A DNA stretch of 64,000 nucleotides, from positions 263,469 through 327,468 of the forward strand of contig QQSK01000003.1 in assembly GCA_003602415.1 (NCBI GenBank). Reading direction: 5' to 3'. Positions 53,364 to 62,753 of this stretch are shown here, in pieces. The translations under genes were made by a program, and so were the position numbers. Numbering within the stretch: position 1 is the first letter of the stretch; each line of letters starts with the position of its first letter. The DNA comes from Candidatus Poseidoniales archaeon. Its GTDB lineage: Archaea > Thermoplasmatota > Poseidoniia > Poseidoniales > Poseidoniaceae. Below the pieces are notes generated by a model. It searched no databases and was not told where the DNA came from. It saw only the letters and a list, made by a program, of their open reading frames with translations.

Positions 53364-54767
53364 TCATTGAGAAAAGGGAATGCCTCTCAAAATGTCATTA
53401 CCTGTAGAAACTATTTCTGCAATGAGCTTGTCTATTTGTTCAGTATTCACTGCAGGATTTGCAATAACTGGCCGCAATATTACATTATTTCCAATGTTGG
53501 ATTGAGATATCATAAAATTACCTGATTTGACAATCCGATCTCGGATTTCACGATTGATTTCATTGATATCTGTTGAATCATCTGTAAACCTAATACATAC
53601 ATTGGTCCATTGACGGCTTGACATCATTTCCAATTGAGGATGGTTGGTAACTAAGCTTTCTAAATAGTCAGCTAATTCCATGTATGATTCTACTAATCGT
53701 GCCCAACCAGCATCACCTTTTTCCCTCCAGGCCAAAAATAGTTTCAATGCGTCATTTCTTCTGCCACATTGAAGACTAATTCTACCTAAGTCTACTTCCT
53801 CTGCTTCACCTAAGAAGAGATAGTGAGCAACATTACCGTGAGAGCAAATTTTCCTCAATACCTCGGGACGCTTAATCAAAAATGCTGAGCAGACCAAAGG
53901 AACACCCATCATTTTGTGAGCATCCCAGCAAATAGAATCTGCCAATTCGACACCATCCATTAGTTTACGATGCTGGGCACTAAACAAACATGAACCTCCC
54001 CAAGCAGCATCAACATGGAACCATAAGTCATTATCTGAACAGATTTGTGCAATTTCCTTGATTGGGTCAAATGCTCCACGGACTGTAGTTGCTGCTGTTG
54101 CAACTACACAGAATGGAATTTGATTGTTCAACCTCGAACGCTCAATCTCTTCTTCGAGTTTATCGCACCTCATCCTCCCATCACCATCACAGGGTACTTT
54201 GATGACATTCTCAAACCCTATTCCCAAAACATTTGCAGCCATGAGAACCGAGTAGTGAGATTCTTCAGAAACAAAACAGACTAGCTTTTGCCCATCAAAC
54301 CCTCTTTGCTGGCCCAAAGGGTCAACTTGATGACGAGCACACATCATTCCAATCATATTTCCATTAGAGCCTCCGGTTGTCAAGGTACCATTACCTTCAC
54401 CAAAGCCAACAATCTCACACATTCTCTTGATCAGAGATTGTTCGACCAATGTCGCATAGGGAGATAACTCGTAAGTGTACATTGAGTTATTAGAAAGTGT
54501 AGCAATGATTTCTCCTGCAAACGCTGCAAGATTGAAACCTCCCCAAAGAGGGTTCATAAATCCAGGATCGTTTGTCTTCACACTATACTTCAGGAACTGT
54601 TCAATATCTTCGATTATCGAATCGATACCTCGTCCTTCAAGGGGGAGTGTCAAATCCGCCATTCTTCTTAGACTGGATGGTGAAACAAAATCTACAACAT
54701 TGGTTGAACCTTCAAGATAATCTCGAATAATTCGAAGAATTTCATCCAAGAACTCGGTATCTTCCAT
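53364..54767 (-). CDS. Group II PLP-dependent amino acid decarboxylase (glutamate/aromatic/sulfinoalanine type)
   Basis: TTGGSNGNMIGMMCAR, WFHVDAAWGGSCLFSAQHRKLMDGVELADSICWDAHKMMGVPL (PLP Lys). Confidence 0.88.
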   Translation of the reverse strand: MEDTEFLDEILRIIRDYLEGSTNVVDFVSPSSLRRMADLTLPLEGRGIDSIIEDIEQFLKYSVKTNDPGFMNPLWGGFNLAAFAGEIIATLSNNSMYTYELSPYATLVEQSLIKRMCEIVGFGEGNGTLTTGGSNGNMIGMMCARHQVDPLGQQRGFDGQKLVCFVSEESHYSVLMAANVLGIGFENVIKVPCDGDGRMRCDKLEEEIERSRLNNQIPFCVVATAATTVRGAFDPIKEIAQICSDNDLWFHVDAAWGGSCLFSAQHRKLMDGVELADSICWDAHKMMGVPLVCSAFLIKRPEVLRKICSHGNVAHYLFLGEAEEVDLGRISLQCGRRNDALKLFLAWREKGDAGWARLVESYMELADYLESLVTNHPQLEMMSSRQWTNVCIRFTDDSTDINEINREIRDRIVKSGNFMISQSNIGNNVILRPVIANPAVNTEQIDKLIAEIVSTGNDILRGIPFSQ

Positions 54768-54817
54768 GTCATCCCTACCGATGCCAAATTGTGACGGGTT
54801 TAGAACTATGCGATTAT

Positions 54818-54833
54818 TTTATCCGCGGATAAA
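54818..54833. promoter_or_regulatory. 16-bp perfect palindrome TTTATCCGCGGATAAA
   Basis: Read directly; lies 51-66 bp upstream of the decarboxylase start (54767, -) in the 420-bp divergent intergenic region. Confidence 0.5.
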
Positions 54834-55035
54834 GTATCTAAATTGTCCAAGATAACCCGATAACTTGTACTATTTCATGCGCAATGGCTATCAGTAACTC
54901 TTTTATGTATAGTGCATTTTTTACTATGATAAATGAATATAATTGAGAGTTTTGAATATTCTAGACACTCTTGAAATAAAATCGAGTATCAGAATTCTAG
55001 AAGATCACGAAAAATGATTTCAAAGAGCTAAATCT

Positions 55036-55057
55036 ATTGATTTACAGTAAAATCAAT
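55036..55057. promoter_or_regulatory. Inverted repeat ATTGATTT-ACAGTA-AAATCAAT followed by T6 on the plus strand
   Basis: Read directly; arms 55036-55043 and 55050-55057. Confidence 0.4.
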
Positions 55058-55129
55058 TTTTTCAGTACCTCGTTTTTTGAAATCGAATTTAGTGTTATTT
55101 CGGACACCTTTCGAATATCTAATTTTCTT

Positions 55130-55144
55130 AATGCAATATGCATT
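55130..55144. promoter_or_regulatory. Inverted repeat AATGCA-ATA-TGCATT, candidate operator 44 bp upstream of the ThiR-like gene
   Basis: Read directly; arms 55130-55135 and 55139-55144. Confidence 0.4.
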
Positions 55145-55187
55145 TTCACTTAGGAACATTGAATAGCAGAAGCCGTTTGGAGAGAAC

Positions 55188-56021
55188 ATGCTAGGGCAAG
55201 ATGGTTCTGCGTGGCTTGAAAGATTACACATGCAACTCGCTAGAAATTTGAAGGCTGCCGACTGGTCTCAGGCTGAAATTGCAGACATACTGGGCTCAAC
55301 ACAGTCGACAATTTCACGTATGGCTCATCGAGATTTACCTAAAATGGCAGGTTCTTCGGATGAATCAACCATTGATGGATGGGCTCATGAGATTTCCATG
55401 GCATTAAGGCAACTTGGACCTACTGCAAAACCAAGTCGAACTCGTTTCGTCATGGAAATAGCATTCGCACCTGGGCAAGTTTTACGATTTGATAAATCAC
55501 TAACTGGAACAGACTTAGATTCCGATCAAGAACAAACTGCATTACTAAAGAGATTGGAATGGGCTGTATCAAGAATCGACATCAATCGCTTGAAGAAATG
55601 TATGCCAGCCGTTGGAATGAACATAGCATGTTGCTTGGAGGCTTCACGCTCTACTGCTGAAGTGGCGGCATTCCCAGGAAAGGTAACGATTGTTGGAGAC
55701 AAATTGCGACACCATGAGACACCATCATTTGGAGCATCAAAACATCTAGCTGGGATGCTGATTGATGCAAGGGTCCACGACCATTCCAAAACTGCAATCC
55801 TAAACATACACCCTGGAGGCGACCTTGAAAGGATTGAATCGATTTGCGAAGAATTAGATTTGAATCTAACTTTTGCACCCAAAGGCGAACTTGTGCCTCA
55901 TCAGGGAATCGATGTTATTCTAGACGAAGGAGCGTTTGGTTGGGAGCCTTCACTCTACATTCTTGCTCACAATCCACTGGAGTTAGTCGATAGAATGCAT
56001 AGGATTATTTCCACATTTTGA
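55188..56021 (+). CDS. thiR: ThiR-like thiamine regulator: HTH plus ThiN-type (thiamine phosphate synthase-like) ligand domain
   Basis: HTH WSQAEIADILGSTQSTISRMAH; ThiN-like PAVGMNIACCLEASRSTAEVAAFPGKVTIVGDKL...PSFGASKHLAGMLIDA...DVILDEGAFGWEPSLYILAHNPLELVDRMHRI. Confidence 0.82.
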   Translation: MLGQDGSAWLERLHMQLARNLKAADWSQAEIADILGSTQSTISRMAHRDLPKMAGSSDESTIDGWAHEISMALRQLGPTAKPSRTRFVMEIAFAPGQVLRFDKSLTGTDLDSDQEQTALLKRLEWAVSRIDINRLKKCMPAVGMNIACCLEASRSTAEVAAFPGKVTIVGDKLRHHETPSFGASKHLAGMLIDARVHDHSKTAILNIHPGGDLERIESICEELDLNLTFAPKGELVPHQGIDVILDEGAFGWEPSLYILAHNPLELVDRMHRIISTF

Positions 56022-56030
56022 GGTGATTTT

Positions 56031-57164
56031 TTGAAGAGTAAAGGAACATTTGTAAGTATTGTAATTTTTATTTTAATGACATCAGGTTGTATTAGTGAAA
56101 GAATAGAGAATCAAAAAATCGACGATGGAGGGATCGTGATTAATGATTATCAATGGGAAGATGATGGCGAACTTACAATTGTCACCTATGATGTATATGG
56201 GCTGACTGACGAAATGCTAACTGAATTTACGAACCAAACGGGGTATGAAATTTCTCTAATGAAATTGGATGATGCGGGTTCAATTCTTGACCATCTATTG
56301 CAGCACAAAAACGTACAGACCGCAGACCTAGCAATCGGCCTAGACAACACATACCTCCAAACCGCATTGGATAACAATGTATTGTGGGCTCACTTTGCAG
56401 ACGTTCCAAATATCTCTGAAAACACTTTGATACCTTACGACGGGCCGTATGCTGTGCCTTTCGACCATGGATACATGTGCTTGAATTATGACACAGAGAT
56501 TGTCGATGGAGTGAACTATACGGTCCCAACAAATTTATGGAATCTTACAGAAGATGCTTGGAATGGAAAAGTTGCACTTCCATCACCAGAGACTAGCAGC
56601 CCCGGCCGAGCATTCATGACTGCAACGGTTGATTATTTTGCCAATGATGCTGATAATCAAACTGATTGGACAGACTGGTGGTCTGCAATGTCTGATAATG
56701 ATGCGATAATTACCACTGGATGGAGTGAAGCATACGAGACTCACTACACAGGAGGATATGGTGAATATACGGAGGGCTATGTTGGAGACGCACATATTGT
56801 TGTTTCATACTGCCATTCACCAGGTGTTGAATCATGGTACAATGGCAACTGGACAAAATCTGCAGCACTGGACCTACCAAGAGCAGCATTCCATCAAGTC
56901 GAGTATGCTGCTGCAGTCCAAGGAGGAAATCTAGATGCCGCATCAGCTTTCATTGAGTATTTGTTATCTGAGGAAGTTAATTTACAGATGCCGACTGAGA
57001 ATTTCATGTATTCAGTGTTAGAAGGTACAGATTTGCCAGAGGATAGTGGATATCGATATCATTCCACCGTTCCTTCACAACCAGCTAACGTGAGTTCAAT
57101 CGAAATTTCGAATAATATGGAAACTTGGCTAAGCGATTGGAACAAGGCAATGGTTGATGCTTGA
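56031..57164 (+). CDS. thiB: Thiamine ABC transporter substrate-binding lipoprotein
   Basis: TTG start, lipobox LMTSGCIS. ADLAIGLDNTYLQTALDNN and YAVPFDHGYMCLNYDTE match ThiB/TbpA signatures. Follows the ThiN regulator. Confidence 0.82.
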   Translation: MKSKGTFVSIVIFILMTSGCISERIENQKIDDGGIVINDYQWEDDGELTIVTYDVYGLTDEMLTEFTNQTGYEISLMKLDDAGSILDHLLQHKNVQTADLAIGLDNTYLQTALDNNVLWAHFADVPNISENTLIPYDGPYAVPFDHGYMCLNYDTEIVDGVNYTVPTNLWNLTEDAWNGKVALPSPETSSPGRAFMTATVDYFANDADNQTDWTDWWSAMSDNDAIITTGWSEAYETHYTGGYGEYTEGYVGDAHIVVSYCHSPGVESWYNGNWTKSAALDLPRAAFHQVEYAAAVQGGNLDAASAFIEYLLSEEVNLQMPTENFMYSVLEGTDLPEDSGYRYHSTVPSQPANVSSIEISNNMETWLSDWNKAMVDA

Positions 57165-58830
57165 GATGAATCTCAAATTCCCACACTGGTTTTCTATTGT
57201 TGCATATATGCTACTCATTTTGGTTCCACTGTGGCTCGCATTGGACCGATTGATCTGGGTTGCAGGGTATGACATATCTAGTTGGCTTGATTCATTGGGC
57301 AGAAATTATATCTCGCAAGGAGTCATTGAATTCACAATATTACAAGCCTTTTTTTCCACCATAGCCACATTGGTTATTGGTCTACCAATTGCTTGGCAAT
57401 TGGGAAGATATGAATGGCCATTACAATCATTGATCAAATCAATTTTGACAATGCCGTTTGTGATGCCATCCATTGTTGCCGCTATTGGTTTTCTGAACAT
57501 CATTGGTCGTGAAGGATTGGATATTAGAAGTGATGAAGGCACTTGGTTTGCAACACTAATCATAGCACATGCATGGTTCAATCTTTCTTTGGTAATTCGT
57601 TTCTGTGAGCCAGTACTATCAACTTTGGACCCGATGTTAGAAGACCAAATTCGGCTACTACCTGCCGGAAGAACATCTTGGGGCAGAATCAAGAATCTGT
57701 GGGCGCCGATACTACTTCCATCAGTAGCTGCGGCCGCATGTATGACATTCGTTTTCTCATTCACATCCTTTGCACTGGTTCGGTGGATTACATTGGGAGA
57801 GAATACACTGGAAAGTATGATGGCAAGCATTGGTTCATCAGCAGGTATAGATGGCTATATGATTTCACGGAATGAAATCATTTTAGGAGCATCATTAATT
57901 CAATTTGCAGTACTCTTAGTATCCTTATGGTTGATGTCTTGGCTACAACAAAAAAGACAGAACTTACTCCCTCAAGCCTCAGAGAATGTTGCGAAAACAG
58001 CAAACCCTACTGGTTGGTTTGTGATTATTCCAGCAATGGTATTTGCACTATTGCCATTGGTGACAATTCTAATTTCCTCATTCAGAATTCGAGAAACTAC
58101 TGCAAATGGGACATCATACAGTTGGGGTTTAGATGGATGGGAATATGCATTCACTGCCACAAAATCGCTACCATCTGCTTGGGATGCTTTACTAAATTCA
58201 ATAGGATATGCTTCACTCACATTGATAATTGCTCTACCACTTGGTTGGTTACTGGCTCAAACAATAATGTTGATTGAAACTGAACGACCGATTTTGGCAC
58301 GGATATTGGATATTGCAACTATGCTTCCGTTCGCTGTTTCCAGTGTCATGATTGGATTAGGTGTGATGTTGGGTATGATTAGAATAGACGCTGAATTCTT
58401 CTACTCATTTTGGCCAACTCCTGTTATTGCACATGTAATGATAACCACTCCATTTGTAGTTAGAATAATGCTACCTGCATTGCGTTCAATAGACCCATCA
58501 TATGAGGAATGTGCCAGAACTCTTGGAGTTACAAAATGGAATAGATTTTTCCAGATTAAATTACCACTATTGCGAGGTTCAATATTGGTTGCAACGATTT
58601 TCACTCTGGCAATGTCAATGGGTGAATTTGGAGCATCATGGGTAGTTACGAGAAACTCAGATTGGACTACGTTACCAATAATGATTGACTCGCTTCGCTC
58701 AATACCATACAATAATTCACTAACAGCACCTGCTGCAAGTGCTGTATCATCGGTATTGATGTTGATAGCTGTAACTTTGTTCACATGGGCTGAGAAATTT
58801 AGACCCAGTAGAGGAGGAGGAATGTTTTGA
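57154..58830 (+). CDS. thiP: Thiamine ABC transporter permease (fused two-domain, ThiP-like)
   Basis: Two EAA-type permease domains (DPMLEDQIRLLPAGRTSWGRIKNLWAPILLPS; DPSYEECARTLGVTKWNRFFQIKLPLLRGS). Confidence 0.82.
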   Translation: MMLEMNLKFPHWFSIVAYMLLILVPLWLALDRLIWVAGYDISSWLDSLGRNYISQGVIEFTILQAFFSTIATLVIGLPIAWQLGRYEWPLQSLIKSILTMPFVMPSIVAAIGFLNIIGREGLDIRSDEGTWFATLIIAHAWFNLSLVIRFCEPVLSTLDPMLEDQIRLLPAGRTSWGRIKNLWAPILLPSVAAAACMTFVFSFTSFALVRWITLGENTLESMMASIGSSAGIDGYMISRNEIILGASLIQFAVLLVSLWLMSWLQQKRQNLLPQASENVAKTANPTGWFVIIPAMVFALLPLVTILISSFRIRETTANGTSYSWGLDGWEYAFTATKSLPSAWDALLNSIGYASLTLIIALPLGWLLAQTIMLIETERPILARILDIATMLPFAVSSVMIGLGVMLGMIRIDAEFFYSFWPTPVIAHVMITTPFVVRIMLPALRSIDPSYEECARTLGVTKWNRFFQIKLPLLRGSILVATIFTLAMSMGEFGASWVVTRNSDWTTLPIMIDSLRSIPYNNSLTAPAASAVSSVLMLIAVTLFTWAEKFRPSRGGGMF

Positions 58831-59417
58831 TGTTAAGTTGTAAAGGCCTGAATAAATCATATGAAAAAGAATTGTTTTCAGAATTTAATCTAGAATTAGA
58901 GCCAGGAGAAATTGTTGCAATTACTGGCCCAAGTGGCAGTGGCAAAACCACTCTACTAAGGTGTATATGTGGCTTAGAAAATCTTGATGATGGTCAAATT
59001 ATCTTGGATGGTAAAGAGATCACAAACTTACCTGCTGAAGAAAGAGGAATCGGTCTGATTTTCCAAAAACCCGTACTTTATCCCCATTTATCAGTCGGAG
59101 GAAATTTACGATTAGGGTCTAAGTCGGGCGATATTCAAAAATCTCTCAAAGAGGTAGGTTTAGCCAATTTTGAAGAAAGAAAAATCGAAACTCTATCCGG
59201 GGGAGAAGGTCAGCGTGTTGCATTAGCTAGAGCCTTACTGGCAAACCCAACCGTATTATTGCTTGATGAACCGTTCAGTTCACTAGATGATGATTTATCT
59301 AAAAAATTGGTTCAAGATGTCAAAACTCTACTCAAGAATAGAAACTGCCCGGCAATTTTGGTCACACATAACAAAACAATTGCCGCAAAATTCGCTGATT
59401 CGATAATTTCGCTATGA
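58827..59417 (+). CDS. thiQ: Thiamine ABC transporter ATP-binding protein
   Basis: Walker A GPSGSGKTT, signature LSGGEGQRVALARAL, Walker B VLLLDEPFSSLD; overlaps thiP stop by 4 bp. Confidence 0.85.
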   Translation: MMLSCKGLNKSYEKELFSEFNLELEPGEIVAITGPSGSGKTTLLRCICGLENLDDGQIILDGKEITNLPAEERGIGLIFQKPVLYPHLSVGGNLRLGSKSGDIQKSLKEVGLANFEERKIETLSGGEGQRVALARALLANPTVLLLDEPFSSLDDDLSKKLVQDVKTLLKNRNCPAILVTHNKTIAAKFADSIISL

Positions 59418-59469
59418 TTTGAGCGTTAGCATCATATGTTAGTGGGTTCCTAATAGATATGGGGAGACC

Positions 59470-60006
59470 ATGGTAGGCACACCATTAGACGTAGTTCCAT
59501 ATATTCGCGGGGTTCAATTAGTGCTAATTGGTTACAATGGATACACCAAAGGTTCTAGATTTGAGACCGACAAAATGGTGCGTGACGAAATTTCACGTGC
59601 TGTAGGTCGTGTAAGAAATCATATGCAGAATATGTTTGATAGCCAGTTCAAAGCAAACAATATGGATGTGGCCAGAGTTGCTAAGCAATGTATGGAAGAA
59701 TGCGATTATCTGATTGAAGATGTCAGAAAAGCAACCTCGGGAATGGAACATGCATTCCTATCTGGCCAAAGGTCTCCATCAAATCGTGACTTGAAAAAAT
59801 TAATCAAGCATGATCATGAAGTTATTGACATGGTTACAAAAGCCGTGAACATAGCAAATAGTGCCGAACAATCTCTAGCTACAGGAGATGGAAATTCACA
59901 ACAGATGGTAATGCAAACAACACAAATGGTGACGAGTTGCAGAGGATTCTTTGGAGCGAGAGCGAATGTTCTTGCAGGATTAAAACATAAAAAAGTGAAG
60001 AAGTGA
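59470..60006 (+). CDS. Helical hypothetical protein, partner of the SPFH-like gene
   Basis: 178-aa ORF ending 4 bp before the next gene; largely helical composition. Confidence 0.7.
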   Translation: MVGTPLDVVPYIRGVQLVLIGYNGYTKGSRFETDKMVRDEISRAVGRVRNHMQNMFDSQFKANNMDVARVAKQCMEECDYLIEDVRKATSGMEHAFLSGQRSPSNRDLKKLIKHDHEVIDMVTKAVNIANSAEQSLATGDGNSQQMVMQTTQMVTSCRGFFGARANVLAGLKHKKVKK

Positions 60007-60010
60007 TATT

Positions 60011-61213
60011 ATGACAAATTACAGATGGAGAGACAGTCCCGATATTATTGCAAGATTAGTTAATGCTGAAAAGATTCAAACCTTAGCAACTCAGCAAGTT
60101 ATGCTCAAGCCTAATGAAGCGTGTGCATTGATTGTTGATGGACGCATTGGCGATGTATTGACTGAGACCTTACTCAAGAGTATGGCAGGAGGTTTTACTC
60201 GATGGTTAGGAGATAAGATGGGAGTTACTGCAAATGACCGAAGGTTACTGTTTGCAATGACTGGCCCTATGGACTATTGGATTCCATTTGAGGGACAAAT
60301 CGCTAATGGTGAAAAGGTCAATGGTTTTGCAAATCTACGCTTAAGAATGGACTTAGAGAATGTACCTAAGTTGTTGAATTACTTTGCTAATAATACACCC
60401 ATATTGAATAGGGATGGATTGATCAAGATAATCGGTGATGAAGTTAAAGCAAGAGTGGTTACTCCTTGCTTAGCAACTTGTGAAACCGCTGCAGGATTAA
60501 GAGATGCTACCTTCTTGGAACGATTCGAGATGACCGCTGAAATGGGAATGAGAAACCTATTGTCAAATCTAGGATTTACTCTTCTCAAAGCCTTCCCAGT
60601 AACCAATCCTACCGACATGGAACTCGTGCAAAGACACAGAGCTGCTGTTCAGGCACAAACCGCCGGAAATCAAGCCAATACTGAAGCACAACTTGCACAT
60701 TATGCTCAAACTGAAGCCCTAACATTGGCTCGAATTGAGATGGAAACCAATGTTGCTAGGGCTGAAGCTCAAGGAAAGGTTACAGTCGAATTGGAGACTG
60801 AACTAAAGGCGCTTAGAGCACAAGAGGCAAAGTGGGATGCTGAAGTAAATTACGAGCGAAATAAGATGGAGATTCGTGTCGATGAGGCAGATGCAAAAAC
60901 AAAGAGAGCCATGGATTTGTTTGAACAAGTTCAAGCAAAGAAGGCCGCAAGAATCGCAAACCAACAAGATTTCCAAAATCAACGTATGGAAAGCCAAAAT
61001 CAATTCCAAAAAGAAATGCTAGAGATGGCTGCACAACATGGTGCGCTTTCTCCTGAGGTTATGCAGGAAATGTTGAAGCAACAAACCGCCCAAAAAGCGG
61101 TTGACGGCAGTGGAGGAGAATCTCGAAGTAATTCACCGATGACTTGTTCTTGTGGAACTACTCTTCAACCAGGATGGAAGGCTTGTCCTAATTGTGGCTC
61201 TCCGATTGCATGA
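60011..61213 (+). CDS. SPFH/YdjI-like protein with C-terminal zinc ribbon
   Basis: N-terminal SPFH-like beta region (QQVMLKPNEACALIVDGRIGDVLTE...), long Ala/Glu/Gln coiled segment, C-terminal CSCGTTLQPGWKACPNCGSPIA. Confidence 0.7.
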   Translation: MTNYRWRDSPDIIARLVNAEKIQTLATQQVMLKPNEACALIVDGRIGDVLTETLLKSMAGGFTRWLGDKMGVTANDRRLLFAMTGPMDYWIPFEGQIANGEKVNGFANLRLRMDLENVPKLLNYFANNTPILNRDGLIKIIGDEVKARVVTPCLATCETAAGLRDATFLERFEMTAEMGMRNLLSNLGFTLLKAFPVTNPTDMELVQRHRAAVQAQTAGNQANTEAQLAHYAQTEALTLARIEMETNVARAEAQGKVTVELETELKALRAQEAKWDAEVNYERNKMEIRVDEADAKTKRAMDLFEQVQAKKAARIANQQDFQNQRMESQNQFQKEMLEMAAQHGALSPEVMQEMLKQQTAQKAVDGSGGESRSNSPMTCSCGTTLQPGWKACPNCGSPIA

Positions 61214-61216
61214 ATA

Positions 61217-61972
61217 GTGAGAACTATTCGCAGGGCTATGTTCAAGCGCCCTTGGAGCATGTGGCAACCCCACTGGCGCGGAAGAGAAGGTAAGCGAATT
61301 TTTTGGTATACAATTATCACATTGATTCTTGCTATGGCTTTACCGTATTCCATAATTAACCACATTATGGGTTCTTTTGACCGCTCGGTAATGGATCCAA
61401 TTTTGCCAATTGACTCATGGGTTCCATTCGTTGGTTGGACCTTCGTAATATATCTCACATTGTATCTCTACTATCCTGCAGCTGCATGGTTTGGCAGAGA
61501 TAGTGATGAAAGAATAAGAGAGATGTTCGCATTTTATCAAGCATTATTTGTTATGACTTGGGTTGTAAATTTGATTTTCATATTGTTTCCAACAGAAGTC
61601 TACATCAGAGAACAGATTCCTGCTGATGTAAGAGCCGGAGAAGGTTTCTGGGGATTCTGGTTTGGAGATATAATGCATAATACCGACAAACCATACAATG
61701 CATGGCCTAGTCTACATGTAGTTCAGTCCTTGATGATTGTAATGTTGCTTAGGCATTGGAAGATTGTGTTTGGATGGAAAGAGGTTTTCACATGGATTGC
61801 ATGGATTGCGCTTTGTATTTCTGTAATGACAACTAAGCAACACTTCTTTTTCGATTTGGTAACAGGTGTAATCACTGGCCTGTGTTGTTGGTATTGGATG
61901 TGTATTCCTGCTATGCGAATAGCCAATGATGAAGAATGGACTGAAACATTCACAAGTGATCATTCATCATAA
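61217..61972 (+). CDS. PAP2-superfamily membrane phosphatase-like protein
   Basis: NAWPSLHVVQSLMIVMLL and TKQHFFFDLVTGVITG (PSxH and H.xxxD PAP2 motifs), several TM segments. Confidence 0.8.
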   Translation: MRTIRRAMFKRPWSMWQPHWRGREGKRIFWYTIITLILAMALPYSIINHIMGSFDRSVMDPILPIDSWVPFVGWTFVIYLTLYLYYPAAAWFGRDSDERIREMFAFYQALFVMTWVVNLIFILFPTEVYIREQIPADVRAGEGFWGFWFGDIMHNTDKPYNAWPSLHVVQSLMIVMLLRHWKIVFGWKEVFTWIAWIALCISVMTTKQHFFFDLVTGVITGLCCWYWMCIPAMRIANDEEWTETFTSDHSS

Positions 61973-62721
61973 ATGATTGAAATCCAGTGATAAATACTGA
62001 TAGTATCTTGGTCTTCTTCAAATTCAACTATCAATTCGTGTACAAGATAAGTATTGAAGTGAATAGTATTCCAAGTGCCTTGGTCGCCATTAGCAATTTG
62101 TGCACCGTTTCTTTGACATGTGTCATCGTATTCATCAACGATACTCCAGGTAATATCTACTGACTCACCATTACCTAATTCAGTAATCAATTCGGGATTC
62201 TCAACAGTAGATTCTATTTCGATCATAACTGGATGCTGCCCTCCATTACTTGGGCGAGGGTCGAATGTCAAAATTTGTGGTTCATCAGTATAAGATTCAG
62301 TCCAATCGATGGTTAAGTCAATACGGACTATGAGAGATAGATTAGCCTGATTGTTGTCAGAATCAATAGCATACAGTGTTAATTCATATAATCCATGTTC
62401 AACAAAATCTACTGATACAATCGATGTTTCGTTTGCGTTTACTTCAATTGGATTTCTACTATCATTGGTATCTATGCCAAATATGAACAATTTGTTATCT
62501 GATGTAGTCTTTGAAAAGTCGAATTCAATGGTGACTGAATCCACTGAAACCAATTCTCCATCATTGTAAGTCTCAACGATTGTACCATTCAATAAATCAT
62601 AATCGACTTGTAAATCAAGTCCTTCATTTCCTGCATCTTCAGAAATACAACCCGCTAGACTAAACGACAAAAGAAGAGCAAAAACTAAACCTGTTTGGAT
62701 GTGCTTCATATTCTCACTCAC
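61960..62721 (-). CDS. Lipoprotein with Ig/PKD-like beta domain
   Basis: Lipobox LSFSLAGCIS, beta-rich body; convergent with the PAP2 gene (13-bp overlap). Confidence 0.75.
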   Translation of the reverse strand: MSENMKHIQTGLVFALLLSFSLAGCISEDAGNEGLDLQVDYDLLNGTIVETYNDGELVSVDSVTIEFDFSKTTSDNKLFIFGIDTNDSRNPIEVNANETSIVSVDFVEHGLYELTLYAIDSDNNQANLSLIVRIDLTIDWTESYTDEPQILTFDPRPSNGGQHPVMIEIESTVENPELITELGNGESVDITWSIVDEYDDTCQRNGAQIANGDQGTWNTIHFNTYLVHELIVEFEEDQDTISIYHWISIIYDE

Positions 62722-62753
62722 TATTCAAAATCGGTAATCGTTCAGATGCGTAT

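Noticed and set aside
55036-55062. Rho-independent-like terminator for a plus-strand gene
   Set aside because: No upstream plus-strand gene ends here; both flanking genes are divergent, so I listed it as a regulatory inverted repeat instead.
55034-55231. 65-aa minus ORF upstream of and overlapping the ThiR start
   Set aside because: Lies in an AT-rich promoter region with no motif; probably spurious.
57306-57830. 174-aa minus ORF inside thiP
   Set aside because: Antisense shadow of the permease frame.
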